Shown here piece after piece: positions 1 through 12,600 of a stretch of 64,000 nucleotides of DNA. Below the pieces are notes generated by a model. It was given only the letters and a program-made list of their open reading frames with translations, searched no databases and had not been told where the DNA came from. Every line of letters begins with the position of its first letter. Positions within the stretch are counted from its first letter, which is position 1. The DNA comes from Marthasterias glacialis. Taxonomy: Eukaryota; Echinodermata; Asteroidea; Forcipulatida; Asteriidae. A program made the position numbers and the translations under genes. The stretch is from assembly GCA_911728455.2 (NCBI GenBank), contig OU452228.1, positions 8,482,129 through 8,546,128 of the forward strand. The letters are read 5' to 3'.

Positions 1-531
1 TTACAAACAAAAATACTTGATATCAATTTATTTATATCCACAAAGGCAGGTCGCGTCACATTCACCCGTAAACACTGTCTTATACTGTATTCCAATGAAA
101 AACCTTGTAATTCTTTCCTTTTATCACATCACCCCTAGCTACTTTGTAACCAGCATTCCTGGTGGGTGAGGCTTCTATGTCCCTTATGAATTCTTTTTGT
201 TACTTTTATCACCATTTTCCACAACGTACTGAATATTTCGGGGAAATGGACCAACAACCCTCAGTCTTCATTGAGGTGGGACGAGTAGGTGCCCAGTAGA
301 GATAATGTTTGTCTCTAAATTACACAGAGCACCCTAAAGAAAAATCTTGGAAGGGGCTTGGAAGGTTAACTTCGACTCTTGTTAATGTATTTTAACACAT
401 TAAAATCATAAAAAGCCCAAACTTTTGCATGTCAGTTGTTCAAAATTATATCGAAAAGAGGGTTAGAAGTTGTTGCCAACAATAGTTCCATGCACAAAAT
501 CACTGCAAAATAACGCTTCTTTCATTTTCAG
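1..531. other. Upstream intron of gene 1, no exon seen
   Basis: AT-rich sequence ending in a pyrimidine tract and AG acceptor at 530-531. I see no EGF, vWA or signal-peptide frame here, so it is read as the 3' part of an intron. Confidence 0.6.
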
Positions 532-648
532 CTCACTGCGGACATAACAAGGGAGGCTGCCAACATGTGTGTACAAATACCGATCTGGGCGCTGTTTGTT
601 CGTGTAGAGACGGCTACAAGTTGGATGATGATGGGAAAAGATGCAGAG
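532..648 (+). CDS. Gene 1 exon 1: EGF domain
   Basis: Phase 1 at both ends. It encodes a complete six-cysteine EGF ([13 protein letters not shown], then [13 protein letters not shown]) lacking the calcium-binding DxDE lead. Donor GTACTT follows at 649. Confidence 0.85.
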
Positions 649-3600
649 GTACTTGTAATAGTTGGCAAATTTGACAATTTTCCTAACCTAAGTTTTTTTT
701 TTTTTAATAATAGTCTGTCAACAACAATTGCACTCATGATATGTTATCTCCATAAGAGGAGTGTTTCCATTTTTTCATAAACACAATTGTTATGTTAACC
801 CAAAGAAAGTTTTAGTTTTACTGGTGATGTTTTCTATGAGTCGGTTGTTAAACTTTTAGTCGCTTCTGTTTTAAATGAAACTACTGTTGAACTTTTCGAC
901 GACAGATATTGATGAATGTGCCTCCAATAGAGGGCGTGGTGCGTGTGAGCATCTGTGTGTTAATCACGGCGGAGGATTTCAATGTTCTTGTAACCATGGA
1001 TATACCTTGGGGACCGATGGGACTTCTTGTACAGGTAAAAACAAATTGTATGTAGGCCTAAATTTATAACGAGTCACACAAATCGTACCTTTATCATCCA
1101 TCCGTTTGCAGAATTTATTTTACCTTATCAAATAATACTATTTTTATTCTGGTTATTCTTTACATAAAGAAATTCGGAATCCTTGTAACTGTGGTACACA
1201 TGGGCGTTGCGTTGAGCCACGAGGTAGAACCCCAAGGTACTGTCAGTGTATTAATGGGTACCAACGAAGCACCGATGGTCTCAGTTGTGAAAGAGGTAAA
1301 TTGATATTGAATAACATTTCATGCTTCTCCCGTTGTTTACTTGAGAAGGTTTGGGGCAGGCACAAACACCGAGGCAATACAACGCCTCTAATGCTCAAGT
1401 TTTCTTGCACACGTTGTAAACAGAAATCAATCTACCCTCATTATTAAAGAATGATACATCATTGGTTGTGATGGTTTTTCGAATTGCAAGGTCATCCTTT
1501 ATCCCTCAGTTAGGAACTATTATTACTTTAACCAATAAGGTGGTCACGTGTTTGAGAAGACACTGAACGACGGTTTGAATTTTTGCAGGGAAAAGCTTGA
1601 GTCATATTTGTATTTATGAGGTTTACTGTTGTCTTGTTCCCAGCACCCGTAACTCAATGTAACTGTGGCGCTGGATCTACATCATGTAGAGAAGAAAATG
1701 GAATCAGAACATGTAGTTGCATGGCAGGCTATCGGCAAAGTGGTCCTGGTTGTGTTGGTAAGTGCAGAAGGTAATACATCTTCTTACAAAACTTAATTAA
1801 ATAAAACTTGTTTTGCTTGTTTGGTTTATCTAACTTTGTTTCATTACCTTGAACGTTTTTTTGTTTAATCTCCCGATCAATCTGTGTGTAGATATCAATG
1901 AGTGTGAAGAAAGCGGTGGTCTTGCGGAGTGCCAGAAGGGTTGTAAGAACACCGTGGGTTCCTACAGGTGTTACTGCCCGGGATCATGGCACTCCCTGTC
2001 AGAAGACTTAAGGACTTGTCGAGGTGATCTAAAGTAGTTGTTTATAATAAACCTTAATCGTACTGCTACCAACTTGAGTCATGCTCCCTGTGTATGCACT
2101 TGGCAATCATTGCCAATGATTCTCATCCAAACATTCCAAGTGGACCAGACTGGCATTGGATTCAAGCCTCGGTTTGGTTACGTTGGTTTGAATGCTTTAA
2201 AACGAGCAGGCTCCACCATGATCTATTCAATCCAACTTCTACCACACATAAAACTTTTTTTAACCACATGGTTGTATTGGATGGGACTCACGAAAATAGA
2301 CAATGTATCCACGCATGTGACGAAGCCAGGCAAATCAAAAAATTGAGCTAATTACAGTGGACTGGAGGATATTATACAAATATTGACTGCTTCGAGTGGC
2401 GTAGTAAAACTAGTCACTCGAGGTGATCCCCGGAGCAGCCTATCTTCCCGAGGCGGAGCCGAGGGAAGATAGGCGGCTCCGGGGATCACCGAGAGTGACT
2501 AGTTTTACTACGCCACGAGATAAAGCAGTCAATATTTGTTTTATAACACCTCAATTTCATCCAATTTGTTGTAATATTCGTTAAACAACTGTGCGTATAC
2601 CAGTCTTCAAACAACTGTGTAAAATCTAAGAAAGAGGGGGTACCACACTGCCTTCGTTCTCATATCGTATTTCGAATGCACGTATTATTTGATCGTTTCA
2701 CCGGGTTTGAGGTTGTCGTTGGATAGTACCATTTAATAGTTCTTTTGGTCAGTGTGCAGTGTGATAGTAAAAATACACAACACCACGTGACGCACGTTCG
2801 GCCAATCAACAGATAGAATCAAAGGAAGAGGTGTTATAATGTTTGATATGGTATAGTATTGGGAAGGGTAGATTGGTAGGTTGTTGCTACTTCCAGTGTT
2901 TCATTATGTAAATATGTCTAATAGAACACATTTACATAACAATGATAATTTGTGATTATTTGATTGCAGAACGTCCATGTTCCTGTGGTACTGGATCAAC
3001 TGGCTGTTCTCAGCCCAACGGAAGGAAGATCTGTACATGTGCTGCAGGATATAAACGTAGTTACACTCGAGACAGTTGCGTCGGTGTGTAGCTAAACGAA
3101 ATGTTTTAAATTTCAATAATGTTTATCGTAAGATTTTCATTTTGATTGACTCCCACCCGTTTAATTCCTGTATGAAATATCAACTAATTTTGTAGTACAT
3201 ATAAAATTAAAGAAAACTTTAGCCATAGTTCAACTGATCGATTTACAGTTAAGCTGTAACTTTTACTTTTTATTTTATTTTGAAACAAGACATTCTCAAT
3301 GAGTGTATCACTTTCCATTCGTTAAGAAAATCTCTCTGAGGTCCTGACTTTGAGGAGCCTAGATTTTGATATGGTAAATCTATAACAATCTGAAGAAAGT
3401 GTTTTTGTTATTTCTTCCAAAACAATTTGCATGATTTTTAGTTTGAGACTTTGTTTACTTTTGACAGATCAAGATGAATGTCTGGAGTCCAGACCTTGTG
3501 AAGGATCGTGCTTTAATACTCGAGGGTCATATCGGTGTAGCTGTCAGATGTCAGGGTACCGACTCGCACAAGACAGACACAGCTGTGAAGGTTGGTATAA

Positions 3601-6600
3601 ATATAATCAGTGTGCAGAAAATCCTATAATATTATCAACTTGAAAATCTGTCCTTTGACTGGCGTATTGTGAATGATTCATTACGCGGTCAATGGGAGAC
3701 GTTTGAGGACACTAGGTGGCAGCAGACTTTACCATGTAGATACCATGTTTGGGGAAAAGTGCACATGCTCAGAAGTAAGCGAACAATATAAATTTACCTG
3801 GTAAGTCTGCTACCACCTAGCGTTCGAAAGTCTCCCATACCCATCATGACTGAAATTAACACACACGCAGGCCTATCAATAACACATGATCGTACTCCAC
3901 AGGGTTGAGTGTTGAGTTGGAATGTGCTAAATAAATAATCTGGGAGAATAATGCCCGGTCAATATTCCAGTCAAAAAAGATTTACTCTATAAAATGGCCG
4001 ATTTAATATGCGTTGTAGGCCCAGGCGCCATTTTGGGGGTACCAAGGTTGGCTCGATCATAACGAGAGACGAGAGGTATCAATACGGCACGCTGCCCATG
4101 GTGGCGAGGTTGTGTTGGCCTCTATTTACATTCAATGTTTTGTTAATGCGTGGTCTTTCGTTTCTGTTACGCATTTTTTAAGTTTGCCGTTGCCAAATTC
4201 GTTTGAAGCAAGGACACAAGGAACAATTTCGGTGACTATTTGCCAATCTTTGATTTCTTTCTTGCAAAAGGAGATGTTCCATCCTTAATCTTGAAGTAAA
4301 ATGCTTAACTCTGTGAATCTTTCTTTTTTAGATATCGACGAATGCCAAAACGACAGGTCAAACCAATGCAAACATGGATGCGTGAACACACTTGGTAGCT
4401 ACCATTGCGAATGCCCAGCAGGACACCTCCTGATGCCTGATGGGAAATCATGTAAGGGTAAGTGCGCCCTCTGGAGAATATCATTGACAATGTTCTTGGC
4501 ATCAGCTCATGAATCTCCTGAATCAAAGACACGTGATTATAATGCATTTTTTTTCGTGAAGATGCCACATCACACTAATCGAAACGTCGGGTTGTTAACT
4601 CATCGGTTCTTTTCAGAACCAGCAGAAGCCATTACGAAGTTAAAGTTACTCCATATTGTATCCTCAAACCTTAGTCCGGGGGCGGATCCAGGATTTTCAA
4701 AACGGGGGTGCGTGAAATTTATTGATCAAGCAAGCAGCAAATGATGATTGAAGGCAAGTTGTGGCTACTGCAAGCGCGAAGCCCTAACAGCATGGGGTCC
4801 GGGCCCTGAAATGTCCCTTAACAGCACCCTCAAATGTGCTGAAAAGCATGAGAAATTTACAGAAGTATGTTTACAGAAGTACACTTATCAATCAAATTAA
4901 CCAAAAAGGGTCTCTCTTTCAATTTAGTTTTTTTTTCGGAAGGAAAAATAGGGGGGCGTGCGCCCCTCACGCCCCCCCCCCGGATCCGCCCCTGTTAGTC
5001 TTTACAATAAAATTGACTGGCATTTACAGAGAGCAGTCATCACAAACCTATCGGTTGATACAAAAAATATTTTCGATTGTTTTTTATTCGCCATATGATT
5101 GTAATTAGAGCAAAACCGTGGATGTTGTATAAGTATGGTTGATGGTTTTACCCCTTCAGTGGTTTACATGGGAAGATAACATGCTGGGAGGGAAGTTGTG
5201 ACAAATGCGACAGATATAGAAACGTTGGTTATTTTATCTGTTTAACAGAAAGTTGTATAATGTTAACCCTATCAGGACCGGGCTTTTTTTGGACTTACGG
5301 GGACCGGGGGGGGGGGGGGGGCTCATTGTGCCCCCCCTCCGTATTTTCCAAAGTCTTGGGCCGATTTTTATGAAACTTGCCACAAATGTGTATTTCACCG
5401 AGTTCTACATGATGGTGCAAAAAAAATTCAAAAAAATTGCATTAAAGGTGATTTTGTAGTTTTTTGCCCATTTTTGGTCAAAAATCGTATTTTTCCCATA
5501 ATTTCCATATTTTTTGCCAGAATTCTGTAAAACTTTGCAAATTTGTCTTTCTTGACATCCTCAAGAACATAAACACCTTTTTCTTTACCAGAGTTACCGT
5601 TGAGGGCGCTAAACAAGCTGTTTTATGTAATTTTTGGGAAAAAATCACGTTTTTACATTTTTCCACTTAAAAATCGATGTAAACAGTCCTTTTAGGGTCC
5701 GAGTGTGCATTTATGAGGCCTAACTAACAACTCTATAGTATTTCTAGACCTCAAAAGTTCAAAATTATAATGTTGAAAATATTCCATATATACAAAATTT
5801 TGCAAAGTTCGAACCCCTAAAAAACAGCTAAAAATACAAAATCCAAGATGGCCGCCAAAATGGCGGCCATTTTGGATTCCCACAATGCATCTCAAACTAT
5901 CATGTGACATTTCGGTATCACTGTTGGCCACTAAAAATACTTAAAAACATAACATTTTGCTAAGAAATGCCCCAAAATCACAAAAAATTACAAAAAACGA
6001 GTAATATGGGTTCAAACAAACGGTTGCCATGGCAACCACTGACCTTCAATAACAATCGTATTTTGACAAAATGACCCTAGATAATTTTCAAGTAAATTCA
6101 GAAAATTTGGTGGCGATCGAATGTAGCGTTTTAAAGTTACAGGAAAAAGTTTGGTAGGGGGGCACATTGTGCCCCCCCCCCCCGGTCCTGATAGGGTTAA
6201 GAGTACAAACTACAAAATTCAAAATCTAAAGACTTTCTACAATGAACAACTTTGAGAAATGTTTTTCGCCATTTCGAAGTACACTGATTTCTACGACATT
6301 AAGATATTAGCAAATTATTATGAGAATGTTAGCAGTGGAACTCTGGAGTGGAATTCTTGTAAATGTTGTTACGTTGCTGTCCACAGAATGCCGGCCCAAC
6401 TCCTACCGTAGCAGCACGTCGAACGAGTGCGTTGAATGCCCGCAATATTCGCGCACAAACGGCAGAGCCAAGGCAACCATTGACGAATGTCACTGCTTAC
6501 CTGGGTACAGTAGACACCCTGGCGAGGAAATACTGTGCAAAGGTAAGAGTAAGAGTAAGAATAATAACTAGAAATGTTGTCTGAAAACAGCATTGTGTCT

Positions 6601-9600
6601 TGAGGGCTAATAATCAATTAAGGCCTTACCAACTTGTTATGCATACCTTGGTTACAGATGGCAATAACAGAACTGTAGGGATACTTAATGATCCCTTTAA
6701 AATTATATATTTACTTCAACTCTTGCTAACCCATGGTTTTGTTTTGTAACAGTACCTTCCACAATTGCCTCTTGTCTTACCAAGATCCATATCTGGATAT
6801 GTCAGGGTTGGATAACAAAAGCTTCATCAAACAGTTTTTCTTGTTTCACGTCTAAATTGTTCTGCGCATTATTTTTGCACACATTATATAAATGAACTGT
6901 TTATCTGTTTTGTTTTGAGGACCATACCTTACACTATTGTTGCTATCTTTTAGATAACGACGAATGCGAAGGAAACAATGGGGGCTGCGAACAGCATTGC
7001 ATCAATACGCCGGGAAGCTTCTATTGCGCATGCCCAACTGGCTACGACCTGCTCGACAATGGGAGGGATTGTGTTGGTAAGCCCAACCTAATATTCCTCT
7101 TACATGGAACAAATAAACACGTCTTTTTCGAATCTTAAAGTAATTATCTTGATCTCAAGGTTAAACTAAACAATACGTGGGTATCCAATGTTTCCAAATA
7201 TACTTGTGCGAGCAAAACTCGTCAAGTTGCGGTTTGATTATCAAGAAATCAGGTGAAGATTTATGTTGAAGAGATGAACAATTAACGACAAGCACAGCTT
7301 CCGGGGTAATTAAGCAGGCCGTTTTGCATTCTGTGGATTTTAAAATATAATATAAAAAACGGGACAAAGGCTGTGAATGATACAAAAGTGAACATTGACA
7401 AAATAGTGTAGGCAGTTCATACAATTTTAAAAACTAATTTTCAGATCGTGACGATTGCTCTCAAAGCAATGGCGGTTGTCAGCACAACTGCATCAACTCT
7501 GACGGTAGTTTCAAATGCACGTGCAATGAAGGATATATGGTGGACCCAGCTGACTCTTACCTCTGCACAGGTCAGTGTAAATTACATTGGGAAAAAGAGT
7601 TAATGACCAATCAAGAGCCACATGATGGTCTTTCTCCTGAAGACGTAGGAGCATATTGATCGAAACGTCGAGTTGTTACGCCACTGGTTCTTTTTCAGAG
7701 CAGCCCAACTTATAGAAATGTTATTGCCAATCATACTAGACTATGTCCCCACCATGCAAAATTTCATATCCTACTTTATACAATCTTGTCTTTATAGCCC
7801 CAGCTCAACATTGGTAAGAAAAAAAACATACATGTTCACAGATTTCAAAAAAATATATCTTACAATGGTATAAAGATAATGATGGTAGAAGACTTTCCTT
7901 GAACCATTTCTACCTGAAGTGATATCGTTTTTAAATTATAATTGAAATAAGATCCAACATTAGTTTTCGCCTCAGTGAGACGAAAACTCTGCCTATGGGA
8001 ATACGTAGAAAAGTGCTGAAAGCATTTTTACCGTTTTCTTGAAAATGAAACAACGAAATGAGCTGACATTTTCACAGGTTGGTTTCATCACTTGATTTGT
8101 GCAAAGAATGGAATCATTTACAGTCGGTTTTACCAATGTTGAGCTGGGGCTTTGAAAACCTCTTGGATTATTTTGTTTCATGTTCAATTACTGTACAACT
8201 TGTTTAGTAGCTATAAATGAAATTCTCATGGAAAAGTATATAATTGTTTGTTTTTTTGTTTTTTTTTGTCTTGACTCTAAAGAGTATAAAAACGGATGCG
8301 CTGGATTATCAATCATAACAATGGATGTAGCCCAGATTAGATAACAGTATAGTCCACTCGGGGCAAGGTCAAATTAAACAGTTCAAAAGCACTAGCACCG
8401 AGTTGCATTCCAGTCGGCTCATTGCTACAAGGTTTTCATTTTCAAATTTCATATTTTTAATAACTAAAAGGACCTCAAAGGTTTAAACAACATTTATTAG
8501 TATCAGTCTGAAAGCTGACTGATTATGAAGTTCATACCGGTACCAATCTTCCATAAAAATATATCTGACTGAAATACTGTCAAAGTCGAGAAAATAGAAT
8601 TTGGGGACCCCCATTGTAATTTGGGTTTTACAATCGAAATTATGGACAATGTGTTTACATGCTAATAAAAGTGTGCCCGTTTGTTCACTATTTTTTCCTG
8701 ACTCGGACGACGATTGAGCCCAAATTTTCCCAGGTTTGGTTTTCATAAACAGATTGTGTCACATGACGTCAGAACACTGCACTATCAGCATTACCAATCC
8801 ATAATTCAGAATATAATTCAGAAAAACAATAATCAAACATCACAGATAAATGTTTCACTGAAAAAGTTCAGTTTTTATCTTCTCCAAATGAATACTTTGG
8901 AGAAAAATATCACCGATAAAAGGAGCTTCAAAATTTGTTGATTCTATTCCTTTGATGAAGTTTATTCAAATTATAACTAGTACCTGATAGCATACTGAAC
9001 CGACAATTAAGGTAAGGTCTTGAAAACTAACTTCTCAATTGCAAGGAACTCTTTTGTTTGAGTATCTCGTGTTATTGATTAAAGATGTGGACGAGTGCAG
9101 CACGTCAACCCATGGCTGTGATCAAAAATGTGTGAACTACGCCGGCAGTTACCACTGTGAGTGTGATGATCAGTCACGACTCGCCCGGGACGGAAGGTCA
9201 TGTTATCGTAAGTCCTGCTCCTTAAAAATCAAAAATAAATAAACTGATCCAAAAAATTAAGCATCTCATCCGTCTGGTTCAGATTTTTCTACACAGAGGC
9301 AATTCTATAATGCGCACACAATGATCTCTTCAATTCCTATCACTTCGTATACCTAATTTAACTGTTCAAATCGAGAATAAGAAGAATAGATGACTATGTT
9401 GCTGTAACTACAAATGGACAAAAAAAAGTGTGCCAGTGCTCGATTCGACTAGCCACCGTAGCTTATAAGCGGGTGGTCTCGTATCATATGATAGCCACTG
9501 TAGCTTTTAAGCGAGGCGGTCGGATGTCATGATAACGCAATCCGCCTCGCTTATTGAGTGGATGCTCTATCATGATACCATGATACATCACGGGAAGTTG

Positions 9601-12600
9601 ATAAGCGAGGAAACCATGCTTGGCGACAAGCTTATAAACTGCGGTGCCTAGGTGAATCGGCTGGTTAGGACGTACCATTTTATGGATTGTTGTTTATTAT
9701 CATTTGCAATAATTCTTTTTTAAGTTAGTCAGTGTAATTTATATTTTTGGTGTGTTTTGTTGTTCTTGATTTCGGTTTCCAAGTTTTTGTTGTTTTCAAA
9801 ATTGTAAATATTATAATTTGAATAATTGTGACGTTACGCACGGCTAGAAACAACGTTGTGTTCGAAGCCGTTTTTTTACCCCGGATGTGTGTCCTTCCCG
9901 AATGCAGCATTTCTTTGATTAAAAACAGAGGTGTAACCAGAGGGGTGGGGACACTAAATAGCCCCCTCAAATATATATATATATATATATATGGTTACGC
10001 ATATGATGATAAAACAAATTTAAAAATTGCAATTCCTAAGTCATATTTATGCCTTTCTGTTTTTCAGCTGTCACATGCAACCCGCTGATCTTGCCTGACA
10101 AAATGAGAGTGTCTCCAAGAGAGTTGTGTCTGGGAACTCACCTGACAAAACAAATTGAAGGTATTCACTACATCATCCATCATCCATCATCCTCCTCTAT
10201 CCTCCATCCTCCTCCATCCGCCTCCTCCTCCTCCTCCTCCTCCTCCTCCTCCTCCTCCTCCTCCTCCTCCTCATCATCATCACCATCATCATTATCATCA
10301 TCATTATCATCATCACCATCATCATCAGGCTGTAATCATCTAGTGTTGGATGAAGCCCTCCTCCAGCAATTTCCATTCTCTTCTCATTCTTGCTATTCTA
10401 GCCCATGATGTTTTGTTTGTGTATGTTTGGATTTCGTCTCTCCATCTTCTCTTCAGTCTTCCCCTTCTTCTCTTTCCGTTTCTATGTTGACATTCGGTTA
10501 GTCTCTTGGTCCACCTGTTGTCATGTCTTCCTGACAAGTGTCCAGCCCATCCCCATTCCATCTCCCTGATCTTTTTCATGATTTGCCAAATTCATTTTTA
10601 AAACAAATTAGATTTTTGTATGATCTTCAGAACCAAATGATAAGTTTCTCTTTTTAATGAAGCCAAACCAACTATTTCCATATGCGACGACGCACATACT
10701 CGAAAACAGCGCAACTCGTGTTTTTATTCTCCGATGGATAAAGAAAGTTTTGATGTCCGTTCACACTATATGCACGGGGGGCTAGATTGACTTTAACTCT
10801 CGCTCCTACATTCAGTTGATCTCAACAGGGTGATGACAGTTCCCACAAAAGTAAAGTGAAGAGAAAGTGAAAACAAGAAGCGCTCCAAGGTTTTAGGACA
10901 AATAAACTTTCATTTCCTCCGAGATAAACTTTTAGAGGTAGAGCCCTGTGCTCTACCAGCAAGGCTTCTGATAGATGATACCTAAGCCTACATCCTTACG
11001 GACTGTAAAGGGGGTTACCCTGTTTCAGCCCCAGGAGTAGGTGGCAACGGCCCCTGGAAAAAACAGATGATTTGTAGCCCACACCTCGAGTGGCTTATTG
11101 GCCTTGTGTGTCTGGCAACTTCCATAACAAAAATTTAAAAAAAATAAAAATTAAAAAAGATTAAAATAAATTACAATTGTGGCTTTGAAGAGGACAGTTT
11201 GAGGTTTGCGTTTTTCATGATATAAGAAATACAGAATTTCTAGATCCACGGTATTTCCAGCTGGTAGTGCCGGGTGAAAACTTCACTGCGTAAAAACTAC
11301 GGAATCCAGACAAGGACTTTAAAAAAATATTTACAGGTTAAACTTTGACATTGTCTGTTGGCAACAATTAACAGCGGTAAACTCAATGGCTTATCTCACT
11401 TGAAAACATGAGGAGTGCACGAAGAGGGATTGGAATTTGCCAATTGAAAGACCTCAACATTTTCTGTAATCAAACTCGGTCAATAATGTCTGTTTCTATT
11501 TTCCATTTCATTTGCAGTTGATACAAGCTGCGAGGTAGATTGCAAGAAGGGATATGAACTGAGAGGGCCTGCGGGTCGTACATGTCTTAAGACCGGACAG
11601 TGGTCAGCCCAGCCAGCATCTTGCATACGTATGTTCTTATTTTCATTAATATTACCCATCTTAGCCCACTTCACACGAAAACAACAACAAACATAAACAA
11701 CAACATGCAGCACCGACAACCAACAAACAACAAAACAATAAATATAAAACAAACTTCAAAAAGCAGCAACAACTTGCAACGCCAACAACAAAAACACCAA
11801 TCAACGCAAACAATACACAACAAACAACAACAAAAACATCATTAAAAATGTCAGCATTTAACAGCATAAACAAAACTAGCAGCAGCGGCAAAAACAGAAA
11901 ACTAGAGCAACAGTTGTAACCACAAAAACTTGGCAGTAACATAAGTTTTGTATAAGTAAAGTATACAGACTGTATGTTGCAACCACTCTGGTTTTTGGTG
12001 AGACCTTGAAACAAACAACAACTTCCACCTATACATCTGCTGTTCAGATTTTAGAGTGTGTTCGACGGACAGGTACCGGTACGTATAGTTTGACTTGTGG
12101 AGGTCATGTTTTCAAAATGGCAATTCATGTGTTGACTTTTCTATTAGGAACTATATAGTTAGTTAATGCCATTAGCCCCCCCCCCCCGAAAAAAACTGTT
12201 CAGAACCAAATGATAAGTTTCTCTTTATAATGAAGCCAAACCAACTATTTCCATAGATATGCGACGACGCAAATACTCGAAAAACAGCGCCACTCAAGTT
12301 TTTATTCTCCGATGGATAAAGAAACTTTTTGATGTCCGTTTACACTACATGCCCGGGGCTAGATTGACTTTAACTCTCGTTCCTACATTAAGTTAATCTC
12401 AACAGGGTGATGACAGTTCCCACAAAAGTAAAGTGAAGGGAAAGTGAAAACAAGAAGCGCTCGAAGGTTTTAGGGAAAATAAACTTTCTCTTCCTCCGAC
12501 ATAAACAAACCTTCTCTTTACTTCCTTGTAGTATTGATAATCCGAGTGAAAACCAGTTTACTTCCTTGTTTTTGTTTATAGAACTTTGCTTTGCCATAAA

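Noticed and set aside
4836..5108. Short protein ending in a proline-rich motif
   Set aside because: The frame covers the right end of the transposon at 4677-4994.
10049..10408. Poly-serine or poly-proline/histidine protein
   Set aside because: The frame runs through the CCT/ATC microsatellite and the intron after exon 13; only the first bases are coding, in another frame.
11661..12014. Hydrophobic minus-strand protein
   Set aside because: It reads the complement of the CAA-rich tract, so its Leu/Val/Cys bias is a low-complexity effect.
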